The notes under the pieces are model-generated. The model was not told the origin of the DNA. It saw only the letters and a program-made list of their open reading frames with translations, and did not search any database. The translations under genes were made by a program, and so were the position numbers. Below, piece after piece: positions 5,913 to 6,989 of a stretch of 6,989 nucleotides of DNA (position 1 is its first letter; the number at the start of each line of letters is the position of its first letter). The DNA is from Victivallales bacterium (lineage in GTDB: Bacteria; Verrucomicrobiota; Lentisphaeria; Victivallales; JAUVCU01): NCBI GenBank assembly GCA_029934175.1, contig JAOZMT010000109.1, positions 1 through 6,989 on the forward strand, read 5' to 3'.

Positions 5913-6218
5913 ATGATTGAAATAGAAAAAATTAAAAGAGACATTATAAAAGCCTTAGCGCCATTAGAACCAAAGGAAATTATTTTATTTGGAAGTTATG
6001 CTTATGGATTTCCTAGGGAGGATAGTGATATAGATTTATATATAGTAACAAAAGATAAATATATACCTGAAAACTATAATCAAAAAATAAAATTGTATTT
6101 GAAATATTCTAAACGAATAAGAAAGATTAGAACTATAATTGCTTTAGACTTAATAGTTCATACGCAAGGAATGAAAAATATTTTTTTAAACAAAAAAATC
6201 AGATTGTTGAAGATATAA
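5913..6218 (+). CDS. MNT-domain nucleotidyltransferase, probably frameshifted near its 3' end
   Basis: The 101-residue protein carries the full minimal nucleotidyltransferase signature: G27-S28, then x10, D39-x-D41 (LFGSYAYGFPREDSDIDLYI), and a third carboxylate at D79 (ALDLIVHT). Such proteins are often AMPylating antitoxins paired with HEPN toxins, but no HEPN gene follows here. The in-frame end IRLLKI is atypical. Reading one base back after the A7 run at 6192-6198 gives NQIVEDINKGIKLI, the ending expected of this family, and a stop at 6239-6241. Either a base was lost (mutation or sequence error) or slippage is used. The catalytic core is unaffected. No good Shine-Dalgarno sequence precedes the ATG. 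It lies between neuC and neuA without an obvious role in sugar synthesis. Confidence 0.78.
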   Translation: MIEIEKIKRDIIKALAPLEPKEIILFGSYAYGFPREDSDIDLYIVTKDKYIPENYNQKIKLYLKYSKRIRKIRTIIALDLIVHTQGMKNIFLNKKIRLLKI

Positions 6219-6241
6219 ATAAAGGAATTAAATTAATATGA
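6188..6241 (+). other. -1-frame continuation of the MNT gene
   Basis: In the frame one base back from the MNT gene, this stretch encodes KQKNQIVEDINKGIKLI and a TGA. The 'IVEDINKGIKLI' pattern is the usual last helix and strand of minimal nucleotidyltransferases, so it is most likely the displaced C-terminus of the gene starting at 5913. The likely slip points are T7 at 6181-6187 and A7 at 6192-6198. The TGA overlaps the ATG at 6238 as ATGA. Confidence 0.6.
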
Positions 6242-6282
6242 ATAAATTCGTGATAATCCGTAAAATCCGTTGCAAAAAATGA
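6238..6282 (+). CDS. Possible 14-codon leader frame made of repeat E, overlapping neuA
   Basis: ATG at 6238 is preceded by AAAGGA at 6221-6226 and encodes MNKFVIIRKIRCKK, ending in a TGA at 6280-6282 that overlaps the neuA ATG as ATGA. Most of it is repeat E read through in one frame. The peptide itself is unlikely to have a function. The frame could carry ribosomes through the repeat to neuA, which has no Shine-Dalgarno sequence of its own. A chance open frame is also possible at this length. Confidence 0.3.
   Translation: MNKFVIIRKIRCKK
6245..6273 (+). repeat. Repeat E: TTCGTG/ATCCGTG-type tandem units just before neuA
   Basis: The sequence AATTCGTGAT AATCCGTAA AATCCGTTGC has CGT cores at 6249, 6259 and 6268, spaced 10 and 9 bases. 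It is a close variant of repeats C and D in the same direction, with TCCGT replacing TTCGT in two units. It fills the space between the MNT gene and neuA and has replaced the region where a neuA ribosome binding site would be expected. Confidence 0.65.
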
Positions 6283-6989
6283 AAAATAATAAAAAGATAT
6301 TAGCATTAATTCCTGCACGCGGTGGAAGTAAAAGAGTTAAAAATAAAAATATAAAAGATTTTTGTGGAAAACCATTAATAGTTTGGACTATTGAAACTGC
6401 TTTAAAGTCAAAATATATAGATGAAGTTATTTTAAGTTCAGAAGATGAAAAAATAATTGATGTTGCAAAAAAATATGGTTGTAGTGTTCCTTTTGTTAGA
6501 CCAAAAGAATTATCTTTGGACGAAACTCCAGGAATAGAGCCTATTATTCATGCTATTGAAAATTACAAAGGATTTGATTATTTGATATTACTACAAACAA
6601 CATCTCCTTTGCGAACTGTGCAAGATATTGATAACTGTATTGAGTTATGTTTTGCGAACAATGCAAAAAGTTGTATTTCTGTAGCTGAAGTTACTCAAAA
6701 TCCACATTGGATGTATTCATTAGATGCTGATAAACAAATGGATAAATTTATATCTTCAAATGATATTGCACGAAGTCAAGATTTACCCAAGTTATATTCA
6801 TTAAATGGAGCAATTTATATGAATAAAATAAGCAATCTTTTAAAAACTAAAAAGTTGATTAATGATAATTCTATAGGATATGTGATGAGCGAAGAAAATT
6901 CTATTGATATTGATACAGAAAAAGATTTTAAACTTGCTCAATTTTATATGAATGAAAAATTGAAAAACAATATTAATAGAGAGTTGTAA
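6279..6989 (+). CDS. neuA: NeuA/LegF-type CMP-nonulosonate cytidylyltransferase
   Basis: The 236-residue protein activates a sialic-acid-type sugar with CTP to give the CMP-sugar used by glycosyltransferases. It shows the CTP-binding loop PARGGSKRVKNKN (12-24), LLQTTSPLR (104-112), RSQDLPKLYSLNGAIY (165-180) and the metal-binding IDID (209-212), all standard for CMP-NeuAc synthetases. In the presumed legionaminic acid pathway it is the last step (LegF). ATG 6279 is chosen; a TTG at 6270 would add only three residues from within repeat E. No Shine-Dalgarno sequence lies directly upstream, but the ATG overlaps the stop of a tiny upstream frame as ATGA, so reinitiation is plausible. The stop codon coincides with the last base of the window. 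Confidence 0.93.
   Translation: MKNNKKILALIPARGGSKRVKNKNIKDFCGKPLIVWTIETALKSKYIDEVILSSEDEKIIDVAKKYGCSVPFVRPKELSLDETPGIEPIIHAIENYKGFDYLILLQTTSPLRTVQDIDNCIELCFANNAKSCISVAEVTQNPHWMYSLDADKQMDKFISSNDIARSQDLPKLYSLNGAIYMNKISNLLKTKKLINDNSIGYVMSEENSIDIDTEKDFKLAQFYMNEKLKNNINREL

Noticed and set aside
6191..6200. Programmed -1 frameshift site in the MNT gene
   Set aside because: The in-frame context is C AAA AAA A, not a good slippery heptamer, and no clear downstream stem was seen; simple base loss or transcriptional slippage is more likely.
6270..6278. TTG start for neuA
   Set aside because: It lies in repeat E without a ribosome binding site; ATG 6279 gives the usual short N-terminus before ILALIPARGGSK.

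Overview
This AT-rich, tightly packed window is coded entirely on the + strand. It carries most of a nonulosonic acid (sialic-acid-like sugar) operon. The base composition, and the resemblance (from memory, no search run) of the NeuB-type synthase to the Campylobacter LegI/NeuB2 group, suggest a low-GC Campylobacterota such as an Arcobacter or Campylobacter relative. That placement is an inference; no rRNA or other phylogenetic marker is present.

Biosynthetic genes, in order: a CBS-domain sugar-1-phosphate nucleotidyltransferase of the PtmE type (590-1633), a NeuD/PglD/LegH-type acetyltransferase (1630-2238), a NeuB-type synthase (2240-3244), a NeuC-type hydrolysing 2-epimerase (4738-5889) and a NeuA-type CMP-sugar synthetase (6279-6989, ending on the last base). 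A dedicated CBS-nucleotidyltransferase plus an N-acetyltransferase beside NeuB/C/A fits the GDP-linked route to legionaminic acid better than plain Neu5Ac synthesis. In that route GlcN-1-P becomes GDP-GlcN, which is acetylated and converted to a GDP-2,4-diacetamido sugar; this is epimerised and hydrolysed, condensed with phosphoenolpyruvate and CMP-activated. The dehydratase and aminotransferase it also needs (LegB, LegC) are not in the window and may lie just upstream. The product would go to flagellin, LPS or capsule.

The operon is broken up by toxin-antitoxin-type genes in the same orientation. At the left edge is the tail of an MNT nucleotidyltransferase overlapping a HEPN toxin with a complete R-x4-H-x-Y motif (MntA-HepT type). 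Between neuB and neuC are two antitoxin/PIN-toxin pairs (3296-3878 and 4071-4741). Their antitoxins are nearly identical over the first 33 residues and unrelated afterwards, and their toxins differ. Between neuC and neuA is a lone MNT nucleotidyltransferase (5913-6218) whose expected C-terminus lies in the -1 frame.

The most unusual feature is a set of short degenerate repeats built from 9-base units of the TTCGTG/CACGAA type. Copies lie on both sides of each PIN module and just before neuA. Around the two PIN modules they read A> module 1 B> <C module 2 <D, so each module sits between same-direction copies and the whole 1.5 kb block between opposite-direction ones. Two copies have been absorbed into coding sequence: one forms the C-terminus of the second PIN toxin, which then overlaps neuC by ATGA, and one forms a 14-codon reading frame that overlaps neuA by ATGA. 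The repeats look like insertion scars or hot spots that preserve translation of the operon.
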